Below are positions 6,274 through 7,035 of a stretch of DNA of 7,035 bases, piece by piece. Position 1 is the stretch's first letter; every line of letters starts with the position of its first letter. A program made the position numbers and the translations under genes. Source of the stretch: Bacteroidota bacterium. Its GTDB lineage: Bacteria; Bacteroidota; Bacteroidia; Bacteroidales; Paludibacteraceae. Location: contig JAFNAU010000180.1 of NCBI GenBank assembly GCA_017860335.1, forward strand, positions 1-7,035, read 5' to 3'. The notes under the pieces were generated by a model. It saw only the letters and a list, made by a program, of their open reading frames with translations, did not search any database and had not been told where the DNA came from.

Positions 6274-7035
6274 TTAAAAAGTTAAGTTGACACCAAAATT
6301 ATACGAACGGCTTCTTGGATATGCCGAATAATCTACGCCCGGAGTACAGGGTGTGGTACGACGCGTATCCACTTCGGGATCGTAACCGGAGTAGTTTGTA
6401 AAGGTGTAGATGTTGTACGCAGTAGCATAAATACGCAATTTCTGAATGAACAGGCTTTTCAGCATCCCAGCCGGGAAAGTGTAACCCACTGTCATATTAT
6501 TAAAACGCAGGAATGATCCATCTTCAACAGCCCATGAGGTGATGGCATAACGGCCTGTTGGTGCAGCCCAGATGGAAGCATGATTATTGGCATTCATCAG
6601 GTCAAGTTCCACAACATCCGTTATTCGCCTGCCGGTCTCCCAGTTCATGGTTGTGTACGAATTGAGGTTGGATGACAGCATATTGCGGTACTTGTAATAC
6701 AGCGATGACATTTCTATCTTGTTGGCATTATAAATATCGTTGCCATACACCCAGTTGAAATTCAGCGTAAAATCAAATCCTTTGAAATCACCACTGAAGG
6801 CAAATGAACCGAAGTGTTTCGGATTGGTATTACCAATCACAACACGGTCGAGTTCTTTATTTCCGAACTGATCCGAATAAATTTTATTAGCAGCATCATA
6901 ATTAATGTATTTAGCGGTATTCATTACCCACTTGGAGCCATTCCACATGAAGTCCCGGGCACTGTACCAGCCTTCGTTAACAAAGCCGTAAATCTGACCA
7001 ACCGGTTCACCCGGTTTAACGACGTAACTGTTGGA
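6274..7035 (-). CDS. C-terminus of a SusC/RagA-like TonB-dependent outer-membrane transporter (partial, runs off right edge)
   Basis: The frame is open to the window edge, so the visible 253 residues are the C-terminal part of a protein that in this family is about 1000 residues long; the ATG at 6948 is internal, not a start. Counting from the edge, residues 9-21 (GEPVGQIYGFVNE) are the conserved SusC segment before the last barrel strands. Further landmarks are VEDGSFLRFNNMTVGYTFP (170-188), LRIYATAYNIYTFTNYSGYDPEV (200-222), and the terminal strand SYNFGVNLTF ending in Phe, the usual outer-membrane barrel signature. It imports oligosaccharides captured by its SusD partner, encoded 12 bases downstream. 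This pair would be the first genes of the locus if the promoter lies beyond the edge. Confidence 0.95.
   Translation of the reverse strand, partial: SNSYVVKPGEPVGQIYGFVNEGWYSARDFMWNGSKWVMNTAKYINYDAANKIYSDQFGNKELDRVVIGNTNPKHFGSFAFSGDFKGFDFTLNFNWVYGNDIYNANKIEMSSLYYKYRNMLSSNLNSYTTMNWETGRRITDVVELDLMNANNHASIWAAPTGRYAITSWAVEDGSFLRFNNMTVGYTFPAGMLKSLFIQKLRIYATAYNIYTFTNYSGYDPEVDTRRTTPCTPGVDYSAYPRSRSYNFGVNLTF

Noticed and set aside
6274..6948. A complete small gene starting at the ATG at 6948
   Set aside because: The frame is open to the window edge and encodes the conserved GQIYGF segment upstream, so it is the tail of a large SusC-like gene.

Overview
The window looks like part of a Bacteroidota (probably Bacteroidales) polysaccharide utilization locus (PUL) directed at pectin. 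The evidence is a SusC/SusD-type outer-membrane pair, lipoprotein signals, a DUF4957/DUF5123-type beta-helix lipoprotein, a family GH28 polygalacturonase-type gene and a CE12-type pectin/rhamnogalacturonan acetylesterase. All genes lie on the minus strand, so transcription runs from the right edge to the left. No clear Shine-Dalgarno sequences precede the starts, as is usual in this phylum. Genus cannot be decided from the sequence.

Layout in transcription order: the C-terminal third or less of a SusC-like TonB-dependent transporter (6274-7035, runs off the right edge); after 12 bases a SusD-like glycan-binding lipoprotein (4411-6261); after 38 bases a fibronectin-III/beta-helix lipoprotein (2741-4372); after 99 bases holding a strong inverted repeat and a candidate promoter, a broken GH28 gene (1160-2641); overlapping it by ATGA, a CE12-type esterase (387-1163); after 72 bases in which I see no promoter, operator or hairpin, the N-terminus of what is probably a second SusC-like receptor (1-314, runs off the left edge). 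No intergenic stretch exceeds 100 bases. I see no RNA genes, insertion sequences, CRISPR arrays or origins.

Proposed joint role: SusC/SusD capture and import pectic oligosaccharides, the beta-helix lipoprotein binds or possibly cleaves pectin at the cell surface, GH28 would hydrolyse galacturonic-acid linkages, and CE12 would remove acetyl groups that block them.

The most notable observation is that the GH28 gene carries two separate small internal deletions. One joins WRP to YPSE and the other joins NSPS to YSQNGDG. Each shifts the frame, the second restores the frame lost at the first, and all catalytic motifs remain in the sequence but lie downstream of both. This is either a recently inactivated gene or an assembly error. 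I do not see an undescribed biological system; apart from the GH28 lesions this is a recognisable type of pectin PUL.
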